DNA of 36,417 bases from CAYUYV01 sp964474635 (GTDB lineage: Bacteria > Pseudomonadota > Alphaproteobacteria > JAJFIK01): the NCBI GenBank assembly GCA_964474635.1, contig CAYYTT010000021.1:1-36417 (forward strand). Reading direction: 5' to 3'. Of the stretch, positions 22,610 through 30,527 are shown one piece after another. Under the pieces are notes generated by a model. The model did not search any database. It saw nothing but the letters and a program-made list of their open reading frames with translations, and had not been told where the DNA came from. Both the position numbers and the translations under genes were made by a program. The number at the start of each line of letters is the position of its first letter. Positions within the stretch are counted from its first letter, which is position 1.

Positions 22610-23936
22610 GGCGGGCCCATTGCGGCGAGGACAGGAGGCGGTAATAGATCTGCGAGACGTTGCGGGCGGCCTTCTCCCAGGGGAAATGGCGCAGGACACG
22701 CTCCCGGCCTTCAACGCTGAGCCGTGCGCGCAGGTCCGCGTCATCGAGCAGGGTTGAGATAGCCTTTGCAAGCGCCGGGCTGTCCTTGGGCGGCACGACG
22801 AGGCCCGCATCGCCCACGACCTCCGGCAAGGAGCCGCCCGACGTGGAGACCAGCGGCACGCCGCAGGCGAGCGCCTCGGCCGCCGGGAAGCCGAACCCTT
22901 CGTAGACGGACGGGCACACCGCGATGGTCGCTTCGGCGTAAAGGCGAACGATGTCCTCAAAGGTCAGGTCCGAGATGAACTCGACCCGGTCGCGGATCCC
23001 GAGGGCATCGAGCCGTTGCGCGGTCGCGCCCTCGCGCAGCTTGCCGACCACCGTAAGCTCCAGATCCGGATAACGTTCAAGCAGGTCCCGGTAGGCCTCG
23101 ATCAGATAGATCAGGCCTTTCAAGGGCACATCCGCGCTTGCCGTCGTGATCAGGCGGGCGGGCCGGCGTTCAATTTCGGGCATGGGGCGGAACAGGGTGC
23201 CGTCGACGCCGTGATAGACGAGGCTCATGCGTTCGGCGGGGATGTTGAAGTCCCGGGCCACATCCCGGCGCGTGCTTTCGGAGACGACAATGAGGGGATC
23301 GAGCTTACGGGCCACTTTGATCTGTTTACCGAGGAATGAGTACCATCGTCGGACCAGCAGTTTCAGACTGAGCGTGTCGGCCGCGTCGATGGAAATGCGC
23401 CGGTCCTGGGTAATGGGGTGATGGATCGTGCCCACGACCGGAATACCCATGGCCTGCACGCTCAAAAGACCCCGGCACAGGGTCTGATTGTCATGCACGA
23501 TGTCGTATTCGGTCAGCCGGTTGCGCAAATATGCGCTCATCCGCATGCCGAATGTGGTCGGCTCGGCGAAGGCGCCGGAAATGTGGGACAGATACTCGTA
23601 GAAATCCGTGCCGTTCTTGAAGGCTCGCGCCGGCATGGCGGGCAGGCCGAGAAACACTTTCGGCTTGGCGTACAGATCGAGACTGTCAAGCTTGATGAGG
23701 CCAACCCGGGGATCGAGATCCGGATAGGGCGGGCCGGAGATCACATCGACATCGTGGCCCAGATCCACCAGAGCCTTTGACATGAAGTTCAGATAAACGC
23801 CCTGGCCGCCGGTGTATTTGTGGGATCTATAGCTGGGAATAAGGACCCGCAAAGGCCTGTCCAATCCCGGATCGGCCGGCCGAAACGCGTCGCGCGGCGT
23901 ATACGGATTGTCCGATCGGAAATTGGCTGCCACCAT
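22575..23936 (-). CDS. GT4-family glycosyltransferase
   Basis: A 453-residue retaining GT-B glycosyltransferase. The N-terminal Rossmann half has the YTGGQGVYL acceptor loop (about residues 41-49) and GTIHHPI. The C-terminal half shows the GT4 nucleotide-sugar site: VYHGVD, the EGFGFPAAEALACG motif (Glu346 onward) and VSTSGGSLPEVVGDAGLVVPP. GAGGGGGTC precedes the ATG at 23936. No membrane segment is obvious, so it acts in the cytoplasm or at the inner leaflet. It is the first gene of the trio and presumably glycosylates a lipid or polysaccharide acceptor. GT4 is firm; donor and acceptor are unknown. Confidence 0.9.
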   Translation of the reverse strand: MVAANFRSDNPYTPRDAFRPADPGLDRPLRVLIPSYRSHKYTGGQGVYLNFMSKALVDLGHDVDVISGPPYPDLDPRVGLIKLDSLDLYAKPKVFLGLPAMPARAFKNGTDFYEYLSHISGAFAEPTTFGMRMSAYLRNRLTEYDIVHDNQTLCRGLLSVQAMGIPVVGTIHHPITQDRRISIDAADTLSLKLLVRRWYSFLGKQIKVARKLDPLIVVSESTRRDVARDFNIPAERMSLVYHGVDGTLFRPMPEIERRPARLITTASADVPLKGLIYLIEAYRDLLERYPDLELTVVGKLREGATAQRLDALGIRDRVEFISDLTFEDIVRLYAEATIAVCPSVYEGFGFPAAEALACGVPLVSTSGGSLPEVVGDAGLVVPPKDSPALAKAISTLLDDADLRARLSVEGRERVLRHFPWEKAARNVSQIYYRLLSSPQWARHADRRSEILAA

Positions 23937-24329
23937 GAGACCCCCTCGCCATCACCAGGCGCATTCCAGAACGCAAGGTTCATCCCCTCTTGCACAGATT
24001 TGCAAGGCACAAGGGACAAACCGTCCTCCCACTGATTTTTCACTCTTACCGAAAGTCAAGACAGGCAGCCGTATCCGGCCGTGCGGGCCGCGTCAAACCG
24101 GCTTCGCATCAATGTCATAATACGTTCGCAATTGGTTAGCAACCGCGCAAGTCTCGTTATCCTAGCAAAAGCAGACTTTGCAGTCTTCGGTTGCGTTTTC
24201 AGTGCGATGCCAATCGGCTTGCGGGCTTTGAACGACGATCAAACCTTTTCCGATCTTGCGGTTTTACGCCTGCGGATCATGCCTTGGCGGATGATAGATC
24301 GTCATTCTTGTACGGATGGACGGGACGGG
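23937..24329. other. Intergenic region upstream of the GT4 trio
   Basis: About 390 bp between the GT4 start and the end of the epoxide-hydrolase-like gene. It must contain the trio promoter on the minus strand. A TATTAT hexamer is present (24117-24122 reversed), but no good -35 lies 16-18 bp away. No supported gene, and no large inverted or tandem repeat, is visible. Confidence 0.5.
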
Positions 24330-25322
24330 TCAGGTCGGAAACCGGCGACGCAACCAATCGAGCATGAGGTGGCTGAGCTCGCCTGGCCGTTCTGCCTGGG
24401 TCCAGTGGCCGCACCCCTCCAGAAGGTGGACCTCCACGTCGGGCACACGTTTCTCGATGCCCTCCGCCATGGACGGGGGCAGGGCCGCATCCAGTTCGGC
24501 GACAATCATCAAGGCCGGTACCGCCACCCGCTGGGGCAGGCCCTCGGCGAGGCGCCAGTTTCGGCTGAAATTGCGATACCAGCTGACGGGTCCGAAAAAG
24601 CCTGAGCGCTCAAAGGCCCGCACGTAAACGTCGCGCTCTGTGTCGCTGAGCAGCGGCAAACCGGGCCAGGCCTCTTCCGGACCCATCAAGGCGGCGGCGA
24701 ATGGCGCGCCGCCATCGGCGCGCAACTGCATAGCCCCGTCCTGGTGGTTCGGGTCGGGGCGGCGCTGCATGAAGCGCATGGTGCGGTCGATGTCGGCTTC
24801 CAGCAGGGCCTCCGGTTCGCGCGGCCGCTGGAAAAACACGATGTACATCTCCTCGCCCAGGCTCTCGCGCATGCGCTCAATGGGATCGCTGCGCAGGCGC
24901 GGAATAAAGGGTGTGTTGACCCCAACGACCCCCGCCACCCGCTCGGGATGCATAAGGGGCATCTGCCAGACGATCAGCCCGCCCCAGTCATGGCCGACAA
25001 AAATGCCCCGTTCATGTCCCGTGGCATCGAGCAGACCCACAAGGTCGCCCGTCAGCGCGGCCATGTCATAGGCTTCAACGGTCCCGGGCGCCTCGCTCCA
25101 GCCATAGCCGCGCTGATCCGGCACGATCACGTGGTAGCCGGCCTGGGCCAGGGCCGGGATCTGCCGGTGCCAGGAATAGGCGATTTCCGGAAAGCCATGG
25201 CACAGCACGACGGCCGGCCCGTCCGCTGGTCCGGCCTCGAACACGGCGAGGTCGATGCCGTTCACCCGGCGCACGACCGGGGCCGGCATCTGCGGATATC
25301 CGGGGCGGTTCAAATCGGTCAT
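24330..25322 (-). CDS. Alpha/beta hydrolase, epoxide-hydrolase-like
   Basis: 330 residues with the soluble epoxide hydrolase pattern. HGFPE forms the oxyanion site (42-46), and the nucleophile elbow GHDWGG has Asp112 where esterases have Ser. The acid lies in AELDAALP and the catalytic His in GCGHWTQ (about 306). A cap-domain segment VSWYRNFSRNW carries a tyrosine that could polarise the epoxide. The ATG at 25322 follows GCAGGAGAGG. Aspartate as nucleophile also occurs in fluoroacetate and haloalkane dehalogenases, so epoxide hydrolase is the best but not the only reading. It is divergent from the DUF35/thiolase-like pair, a common setting for lipid or xenobiotic catabolism. Confidence 0.85.
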   Translation of the reverse strand: MTDLNRPGYPQMPAPVVRRVNGIDLAVFEAGPADGPAVVLCHGFPEIAYSWHRQIPALAQAGYHVIVPDQRGYGWSEAPGTVEAYDMAALTGDLVGLLDATGHERGIFVGHDWGGLIVWQMPLMHPERVAGVVGVNTPFIPRLRSDPIERMRESLGEEMYIVFFQRPREPEALLEADIDRTMRFMQRRPDPNHQDGAMQLRADGGAPFAAALMGPEEAWPGLPLLSDTERDVYVRAFERSGFFGPVSWYRNFSRNWRLAEGLPQRVAVPALMIVAELDAALPPSMAEGIEKRVPDVEVHLLEGCGHWTQAERPGELSHLMLDWLRRRFPT

Positions 25323-25416
25323 GTCCTCTCCTGCCGCGTGGTCCACCTTTCGGCGTCTTTCCAGGCCTCGCCGGCGAAGGCTACCATGGCGCATATTTGA
25401 TCGGGGAGCTGCGACC

Positions 25417-25821
25417 ATGACCGAACCCACCGTACCCTTTTCCGGGCCCGGACCGGATGCCCGCTACCACGCCTATCTGGCGGCCGGCGAGTTTCGCATT
25501 CAGCGCTGCGCGGCATGCGGGCACCACCAGTTTTTCCCCCGGGTGATCTGCATGGCCTGCGGCGCGGCCGAGCCGCCCCTGGTGCCGGCAAGCGGTCTTG
25601 GGACGGTCTATTCCACGACCACAATCCGCAATAAGCCCGAGGCGGGCGGCCCGCAGGATTTCTCCATCATCGAGCTTGCCGAGGGGCCGCGCCTGTTCGC
25701 CCGCGTCGAAGGCGTGGCGGCCGAGGACGTGATCATCGGCATGGCCGTGCGTGTGCGCATTGAACCGGGCGACGGCGGCGAACAGCAACCCTTTGTGGTT
25801 TTCGATCCGCTGGCGGAGTGA
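25417..25821 (+). CDS. DUF35 OB-fold zinc-ribbon protein
   Basis: 134 residues with the DUF35 layout: an N-terminal helix, a rubredoxin-like zinc ribbon (CAACGHHQFFPRVICMACG, four cysteines at about 29-32 and 43-46), then an OB-fold. These proteins bind acyl-CoA and pair with degenerate thiolases, as in steroid side-chain aldolases and acyl-CoA-binding complexes. The ATG follows CGGGGAG. The thiolase-like gene begins 67 bp downstream, as expected for an obligate partner. It should act as the acyl-CoA-binding subunit. Confidence 0.9.
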   Translation: MTEPTVPFSGPGPDARYHAYLAAGEFRIQRCAACGHHQFFPRVICMACGAAEPPLVPASGLGTVYSTTTIRNKPEAGGPQDFSIIELAEGPRLFARVEGVAAEDVIIGMAVRVRIEPGDGGEQQPFVVFDPLAE

Positions 25822-25888
25822 AGTCCTGGTTGCGGATGAAGGTGCGTACTGAGCTTTATTGGCCTTGGGCCCTACTGGACGACAATCA

Positions 25889-27067
25889 ATGACAAACACG
25901 CAGAGCATTCGCGGCAAGGCCGCCGTCGTGGGCCTTGGGCTGGGCGGTTACACGCCCGATGGCCGGCTGGGCGAGGCTAAGGAGCGCAGTGAGTTCGAGA
26001 TCCTGGGCGAGGCGGTGCATAAGGCGCTCGCCGATGCCGGTCTGACCATCAAGGATGTGGACGGACTTTTTGGCGCATCCATGATGTCGGCCCTGCCGGC
26101 GCTTGTGATCGGCGAGTATCTGGGCCTCAGCCCGGCAGTCGTGGACGGAACCAATGTGGGCGGCTCGTCCTTTATGAACCATTTGCAGTGGGCCGCGCTC
26201 GCGCTCGATGCGGGCCTGTGTAACGTGGCGCTGGTCTGCTACGGGTCGAACCAGCGCACGCGGGGCGGCGGGCGCGGGGCGCAGCGGCCGGAGACGCCCT
26301 GGTGGGTCGCGCCCTACAAGGCCCGCCCGCCCATTTCCGGCTATGCCCTGGCCACGGCGCGGCACATGCATGACTACGGCACGACCTCAGAGCAGCTCGC
26401 GGAAGTGGCCGTGGCGGCCCGGGGCTGGGCCAATCTCAATCCGGAGGCCTTCATGTCCGGGCCCTTGAGCATCGACGATGTGCTCAGCTCTCGGATGATT
26501 TGCGATCCCTTGCACCAGCGGGACTGCTGCCTCGTCACCGATGGGGGCGGCGCCGTGGTCCTGGTCCGGGCCGACCGGGCCCATGATTTCCCGAAGGCAC
26601 CCATCTATGTGCTCGGCGTCGCGGCGGCCCAGGACCATATGCAGGTCTCCGAAATGCCGGACCTGACGACCTCGGCGGCGGCCAAATCCGGCCCCCGGGC
26701 CTTCGCCATGGCCGGCGTGAGCCCCGCTGAGATCGACGTGGTGATGGTCTATGATGCCTTCACCATCAACACGATCCTGTTTCTCGAGGACTTAGGCTTT
26801 TGTCCCAAGGGCGAAGGCGGACGCTTTGTCGAAGGCGGGGGCATCGCGCCCGGCGGGCGGCTCGCGGTCAACACCAATGGGGGCGGACTGTCCTGTGTTC
26901 ACCCGGGCATGTACGGCATGTTCACCATGATCGAGGCCCTGCGCCAGTTGCGCGGCGAGGCGGAGGCCCGGCAGATCCCGGGCGCGAAGCTTGCCGTGGC
27001 CCATGGCAATGGCGGACAACTGTCGAGCCAGGTAACGGCCATTTTCGGGACCGATGAGACGCTCTGA
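25889..27067 (+). CDS. Thiolase-fold protein lacking the nucleophile cysteine
   Basis: A 392-residue thiolase-superfamily protein of the SCP-x/lipid-transfer-like branch. Where thiolases have the acyl-accepting Cys, this one reads TNVGGSSF (Gly92). The C-terminal motif that should carry Cys reads AVAHGNGG. MVYDAFTINTILFLEDLGFCPKG, NTNGGGLSC and HPGMYG are the usual landmarks of this branch. It therefore probably does not perform classical thiolysis. By analogy to the Ltp2-ChsH2 retro-aldolase it may cleave or form a C-C bond on an acyl-CoA bound by the adjacent DUF35 protein. The start at 25889 (MTNTQS) is the first sensible ATG; the ribosome site is weak. Confidence 0.82.
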   Translation: MTNTQSIRGKAAVVGLGLGGYTPDGRLGEAKERSEFEILGEAVHKALADAGLTIKDVDGLFGASMMSALPALVIGEYLGLSPAVVDGTNVGGSSFMNHLQWAALALDAGLCNVALVCYGSNQRTRGGGRGAQRPETPWWVAPYKARPPISGYALATARHMHDYGTTSEQLAEVAVAARGWANLNPEAFMSGPLSIDDVLSSRMICDPLHQRDCCLVTDGGGAVVLVRADRAHDFPKAPIYVLGVAAAQDHMQVSEMPDLTTSAAAKSGPRAFAMAGVSPAEIDVVMVYDAFTINTILFLEDLGFCPKGEGGRFVEGGGIAPGGRLAVNTNGGGLSCVHPGMYGMFTMIEALRQLRGEAEARQIPGAKLAVAHGNGGQLSSQVTAIFGTDETL

Positions 27068-27076
27068 CGGGCAGCT

Positions 27077-27110
27077 TTGAGGGGCGGGCGGCCTTAAGGG
27101 GCGGGCGCGG
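27077..27110. repeat. 17-bp imperfect tandem duplication between convergent genes
   Basis: TTGAGGGGCGGGCGGCC (27077-27093) is followed by TTAAGGGGCGGGCGCGG (27094-27110), 14 of 17 identical. It begins 10 bp after the thiolase stop and covers the symporter stop (27094-27096). Confidence 0.6.
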
Positions 27111-28491
27111 GCTCGCTCAGCCGCCGCTGTGCAAGGGCAACGGTGACATAGGCTGTAAGGGCGGCGGCCAGACTGAACAAATAGGGCGCACCCAGATCGA
27201 GGGCACCGGCGAGCGGATATCCGCCGACGCCGCAGGCAAAGGCGGTGAGCGCCGCGGCCGGACCGCCAAAACGCGTTGTGTAAAGACCAATTAAAACCAC
27301 AACGACGAGACCAGCCGTTCCCAGGGCATCGGCCAACAGCAGAATGTCGATGATGCTTTTGCTGTTGGCGGCCTGGGCCAGGGCGATGGCGAGCGCGGTC
27401 AAACCCGTCAGCACCAGGACACCCCGGGTGAGTGCAAGCCGGCGCTTGACGCCGAGCGATGGGAACGCGGGCGCCACCACATTATGCGAGATCAGTGCCG
27501 AAATCGTCAGGAAGGTGCTGTCGATGGTCGACAGGATCGCCGAGACGAGCGCGCCCATGAAGATCACGTAAAGCGGCGGGGGCAGCAGCGTCTGCGCCAG
27601 AGAGGGCAGAAACTGGTCCCCCTCGGCCACCGTCAGGTCGAGATGGACGGCAAAGAGCGCGAGGGCCACGGGGATCAGGCCCACGGTCAGATAAAGCCCA
27701 AAGCCGGCGAATGCCCCCACCCGGGCCGTTTCGGGTGTGCGCGCGGCGAGAAGGCGAGCCAGCGCCGCCTGGGATACGAGCGAGCCGATCACGGGAACGG
27801 ACCAGACATCAAGCCGCTGCCAAAGAGACTCGTCCTTGCCCACAAGGCGCAACTGGTCCGGCTCGATGCTGCTTATGGCCGCGCCAAGGCCTCCGGCCGC
27901 CGCCACAACCGTGACCGCCAGAATGATCAGCCCCAGTATCAAAACGCCGCCCTGAAGGAAATCCGTTACCACATCGCCGAGCAGGCCGCCCATCCAGGTG
28001 TAAACCACCACCAGCCCCGTCACGAGCACGAGGGCGGGGGTGAGATCGAGGCCGGTCAGTTCCCGGATGATATAGGCGAAAGCCAGAAGCTGCGCCGCGC
28101 CCCAGGTGACAAGGCTTGGAATGAACAGGAGAGACCCTGCGATCTCGGTGGTCCGGGAAAACCGGTCTCGAAAGAGGTCGCCAAGCGTCACGTAGTTGCG
28201 AGAGCGCAGCCGGTGGGCAAGGAACAGCCCCATGCCAAGGAGGCATAAGGCATAGCCGAACGGGTCGGCCCTCCCGCCCGACAGGCCGTCCTGGTAGACG
28301 GCCGCGGATGAGCCCATGACCGTCTCCGCGCCAAACCAGGTGGCGAACAAAGACATGGCCACGAAAGGCAGGGTCAAGGACCGCCCGGCGACCAGATAGT
28401 CACTGTCGGTCTTCACAAACCGGGAGGCCCAGGCGCCGATCACGATCTGAAGGGCCATGTAGCCCAGGAGAGCAGGGATGATCAGGTTCAC
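27094..28491 (-). CDS. Sodium:solute symporter (SSS family)
   Basis: Integral membrane transporter of 465 residues with about 13 hydrophobic segments, from a GTG behind CGGGAGG. Early motifs such as SDYLVAGRSLTLPFVAMSLFATWFGAETVMG match the SSS family (LeuT-like fold). TWMGGLLGDVVTDFLQG and ILSTIDSTFLTISALISHN are also characteristic; the last is near the sodium site in helix 8. It should import an organic solute with Na+; candidates in this family include carboxylates, proline, pantothenate and choline-like compounds. No substrate-specific gene is adjacent apart from the convergent thiolase-like pair. Confidence 0.92.
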   Translation of the reverse strand: MNLIIPALLGYMALQIVIGAWASRFVKTDSDYLVAGRSLTLPFVAMSLFATWFGAETVMGSSAAVYQDGLSGGRADPFGYALCLLGMGLFLAHRLRSRNYVTLGDLFRDRFSRTTEIAGSLLFIPSLVTWGAAQLLAFAYIIRELTGLDLTPALVLVTGLVVVYTWMGGLLGDVVTDFLQGGVLILGLIILAVTVVAAAGGLGAAISSIEPDQLRLVGKDESLWQRLDVWSVPVIGSLVSQAALARLLAARTPETARVGAFAGFGLYLTVGLIPVALALFAVHLDLTVAEGDQFLPSLAQTLLPPPLYVIFMGALVSAILSTIDSTFLTISALISHNVVAPAFPSLGVKRRLALTRGVLVLTGLTALAIALAQAANSKSIIDILLLADALGTAGLVVVVLIGLYTTRFGGPAAALTAFACGVGGYPLAGALDLGAPYLFSLAAALTAYVTVALAQRRLSEPAPAP

Positions 28492-28807
28492 CGTGTCCGC
28501 CTCCCGGTAACGCCGTTAATGCCGAAAGAGCCCGTAAAACCGAGCGTGCCGGTAACGCCGCAAGGCCTAGTGCATCGGCACATTCAGATGATTTGGTCTC
28601 ATGCCGTCATGGCGAACCAAGCGAAGCCATCCAGGGCAAGAAATTCCCAAGCCAGTGGCCCTGGATCGCCGCGCCGCCCAAGAACGGCTCGCGATAACAA
28701 GCCGCACCTGCTGAATGAAACAATGCACTGGTTGCGCCGACAGGTACTTTGGCCCGGGTACGCACGCGTCAGGAGGATCGTCGCGCGCCGGACACGGGTA
28801 GGCGCAA
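28492..28807. other. Intergenic region upstream of the symporter
   Basis: Besides the palindromic element, this gap has the exact 12-mer CCGGTAACGCCG twice (28504-28515 and 28549-28560). The stretch 28731-28807 shows no structure I can name. Frames open across the element (for example 28519-28860) are repeat-derived, not genes. Confidence 0.5.
28568..28730 (+). repeat. Dispersed palindromic repeat, copy 1
   Basis: About 160 bp closely related, in the opposite orientation, to 36203-36365. Conserved blocks include CTAGTGCAT at the end, GTCATGGCGA, AAGCGAAGCCATCCAGGGCA, then CCCTGGATCGCCGCGCCGCC, GGCTCGCGAT and ATGCACT. The two halves pair with each other, so the element can fold into one long imperfect hairpin. 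It lies between the symporter start and the small membrane protein genes. The core (GTCAT..CGAGC..CCATCCAGGG) resembles a family of palindromic repeats widespread in proteobacteria, from memory. Confidence 0.85.
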
Positions 28808-28888
28808 TTAGTCGAAACGACCGAATTCGACCCGATTCAGGATCAGGAAGACTACGATGAAGATCACGATTGCGATGATGGCTTCCAT
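28808..28888 (-). CDS. 26-residue membrane protein
   Basis: The peptide is a single transmembrane helix (IIAIVIFIVVFLIL) with a tiny N-terminus and a polar, charged tail NRVEFGRFD. The ATG at 28888 is preceded by GACGAGGACAAG, a plausible ribosome site. The clean hydrophobic block with an abrupt polar end, in a GC-rich genome where chance frames look Arg/Pro-rich, argues for a real gene. From memory, similar tiny proteins ending in EFGR(F/I)D occur in other alphaproteobacteria. It lies just downstream of DUF2842 on the same strand. Confidence 0.65.
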   Translation of the reverse strand: MEAIIAIVIFIVVFLILNRVEFGRFD

Positions 28889-28971
28889 GGTCTTGTCCTC
28901 GTCAATGCTGGAATGAAAGTCGTCTACACGAAATCGTCCTGCCGCGCCAAGGCTTGGCTGGACGGTGGTCG

Positions 28972-29178
28972 TCACTCGGGATCGGGCCGGTTCATCCACA
29001 AAATCAGGCTGCGCACCGGGATCACCCAGACAATGCCGGCCACGGCGTAAAAGAGCAGTTCCAGCCACACCATCCCGGCGGTCAGGCGCGGGATCAGGGC
29101 AGACATCACCATGATGTAGAGGGTCAGCCCGACAATGAGCCCGATACTGCCGAACAGTTTACGCTGGCGAACGGTCAT
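28972..29178 (-). CDS. DUF2842 membrane protein
   Basis: A 68-residue protein with two transmembrane helices (about 10-30 and 38-60) separated by a short loop. It matches DUF2842: basic N-terminus RQRKLFGS, then LLFYAVAGIVWVIPVRSLILWM. AAAGGAGTCG precedes the ATG. It diverges from ctaA, with 181 bp between the starts, suggesting a shared regulatory region. Function is unknown in the family, which is almost confined to alphaproteobacteria. Confidence 0.88.
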   Translation of the reverse strand: MTVRQRKLFGSIGLIVGLTLYIMVMSALIPRLTAGMVWLELLFYAVAGIVWVIPVRSLILWMNRPDPE

Positions 29179-29359
29179 GGGTTTCGACTCCTTTGGATGG
29201 TCGGATCCAGGGGACCGTCAGGGCCCTGGGCAAACGCTCGGCCACTGGGCGCGCGGACGTCCCACGCCGTCATGCGGCCTTATCGCCCGTGATCTTGCAT
29301 GCCCCCACACAGACCGCTAGGTCGATGATTATGACATAGCGCGGATGGAGGCTTGAGCC

Positions 29360-30517
29360 ATGGCGGCTGGTGCGGCATTGGGCGGCGCGATCGAGACATC
29401 TTTGACGAATGACAAAACGACTTTGATGAAAGACAAAGCGGCCAGTGCGGTCGCCGGGAGCCGGGCCGCGCGCCGTCAGGTCGGCTGGTGGCTTGTCGCC
29501 ATGGCCGGATTGCTGTTTGCCATGGTGATCGTGGGCGGGGCGACCCGGCTGACGGACTCCGGCCTGTCGATCACCGAGTGGCGGCCCGTGACCGGCGCCG
29601 TGCCGCCGCTCAGCGCCGCGGCGTGGGAGGCGGAGTTCGCCAAATACCGGCAGATCCCGGAATACGCCCAAGTGAATGCGGGCATGAGCCTCGCTGAATT
29701 CAAGGTGATTTACTATTGGGAGTGGGGGCACCGGCTTTTGGGCCGGGTCATTGGCGCCGCCTTCCTGTGCGGTCTCGTCTACTTCCACCTGACGCGTAAG
29801 CTCACCCGCAATCTGGCTTTCCGGTTGTGGGGCCTGTTCGTTCTCGGTGGTCTGCAGGGCGCGCTTGGGTGGTACATGGTCCAGAGCGGGCTGACGGAAC
29901 GCGTGGATGTGAGCCAATACCGCCTCGCGGCCCATCTGAGCCTCGCCCTGTTCATCTTTTCCGCCATGGTCTGGGTCGCCAGCGATTTACTGGTCGACAA
30001 AGAGGGGCGCGGATCCTCAGGCAGTGCATGGGGCGCGCGGCGTCTCGGGCTTGCCGGGCTCGCAATGGCCGGGCTGGTTTATGTGCAATGCGGCGTTGGC
30101 GCCTTTGTGGCCGGGCTCCATGCGGGCCGGGATTACAACACGTGGCCGCTGATGGATGGCGGCTTTGCCCCCGCCGGCCTGTGGGATGTGTCGCCGGCTT
30201 ATCTCAATCTCTTCGAAAATGTTGCGACGGTGCAGTTCATGCACCGCGTCACGGCCTACCTTGCCGTGATTGCCGCCGCGGCGCTCGCGGTCATGGCCTG
30301 GCGGGCACCGGTTGCGGCGGGGACGCGCCGGGCGGTGTGGCTGCTGATGGGGGCGGTGATGGCGCAGGCCGCGCTTGGCATTTGGACCTTACTCGCGGTC
30401 GTGCCGCTGCCGCTTGGGATTGCCCACCAGGCGGGCGCCGTGTTGGTTCTGGCGGCGGCCGTCCACGCGGCCTGCCGATTGACCCCGGCCGGCGCACGAG
30501 GGCCGGCCGGAGCGTGA
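29360..30517 (+). CDS. ctaA: Heme A synthase (COX15/CtaA)
   Basis: Oxidises the C8 methyl of heme O to the formyl group of heme A, for aa3-type cytochrome oxidase. 385 residues with about eight transmembrane helices. The heme-ligand histidine motifs are present: WEWGHRLLGR, AAHLSLAL, MHRVTAYLAV and IAHQAGAVL. The family blocks GGATRLTDSGLSITEWRPVTG and AGLHAGRDYNTWPLMDG are intact. GGATGGAGG lies just upstream of the ATG. This is the alphaproteobacterial/mitochondrial COX15 branch rather than the short Bacillus form. Its electron partner and CtaB are encoded elsewhere. Confidence 0.96.
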   Translation: MAAGAALGGAIETSLTNDKTTLMKDKAASAVAGSRAARRQVGWWLVAMAGLLFAMVIVGGATRLTDSGLSITEWRPVTGAVPPLSAAAWEAEFAKYRQIPEYAQVNAGMSLAEFKVIYYWEWGHRLLGRVIGAAFLCGLVYFHLTRKLTRNLAFRLWGLFVLGGLQGALGWYMVQSGLTERVDVSQYRLAAHLSLALFIFSAMVWVASDLLVDKEGRGSSGSAWGARRLGLAGLAMAGLVYVQCGVGAFVAGLHAGRDYNTWPLMDGGFAPAGLWDVSPAYLNLFENVATVQFMHRVTAYLAVIAAAALAVMAWRAPVAAGTRRAVWLLMGAVMAQAALGIWTLLAVVPLPLGIAHQAGAVLVLAAAVHAACRLTPAGARGPAGA

Positions 30518-30527
30518 TTTCACACGG

